Shown here one piece after another: positions 5,595 to 5,595 of a DNA stretch of 5,595 bases. A model generated the notes under the pieces. That model did not search any database. It saw only the letters and a list, made by a program, of their open reading frames with translations, and was not told the origin of the DNA. The stretch covers positions 1 to 5,595 of the forward strand of contig JAISVO010000146.1 of assembly GCA_031271525.1 (NCBI GenBank), written 5' to 3'. Source of the DNA: Oscillospiraceae bacterium. Lineage in GTDB: Bacteria > Bacillota > Clostridia > Oscillospirales > UBA929. Every line of letters begins with the position of its first letter. Position 1 is the stretch's first letter. A program made the translations under genes and the position numbers.

Positions 5595-5595
5595 C

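Overview
The window is a compact, GC-rich stretch of bacterial chromosome in which every supported gene lies on the minus strand. The gene families, the strong Shine-Dalgarno sequences, the sigma-A type promoters and a CCA-encoding tRNA suggest an anaerobic member of the Clostridia, probably a gut-type Oscillospirales organism. That placement is inferred from gene families and base composition, not from a marker gene.

In the direction of transcription (high to low coordinates) there are three blocks. Block 1 (5594-3493) is a two-gene operon with an ATGA stop/start overlap. It encodes a radical SAM protein of the DNA modification/repair type (TIGR03916-like) with a helix-hairpin-helix, and its usual partner, a TIGR03915/DUF4130 'DNA metabolism' protein. 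The biochemical role of this pair is not known. The radical SAM protein carries two short motifs in its C-terminal tail that resemble sliding-clamp-binding peptides.

Block 2 (3469-1531) begins at a clear promoter. It encodes a small Cys-rich C_GCAxxG_C_C putative redox protein, then the regulatory subunit of acetolactate synthase (ilvN) without its catalytic partner, then a class I SAM-dependent methyltransferase that starts 6 nt after the ilvN stop.

Block 3 (1525-166) has its own promoter, starting only 5 nt after the methyltransferase stop. It encodes the membrane beta subunit of a Na+-pumping biotin-dependent decarboxylase and, 18 nt later, a 41-residue single-pass membrane protein that looks like a miniature gamma (OadG-related) subunit. 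The carboxyltransferase (alpha) and biotin-carrier subunits are not in the window. A GC-rich stem-loop and then tRNA-Leu(UAG) close the window.

The promoters of blocks 2 and 3 are built alike: an extended -10 (TGG-TATACT) running straight into a palindrome at the start site. They share GGTATACTGA and CAGTCAGA exactly and differ by a 7-bp insert between these parts, so a common regulator is possible. No gene-free stretch exceeds 300 bases. No mobile element, CRISPR array or rRNA was seen.
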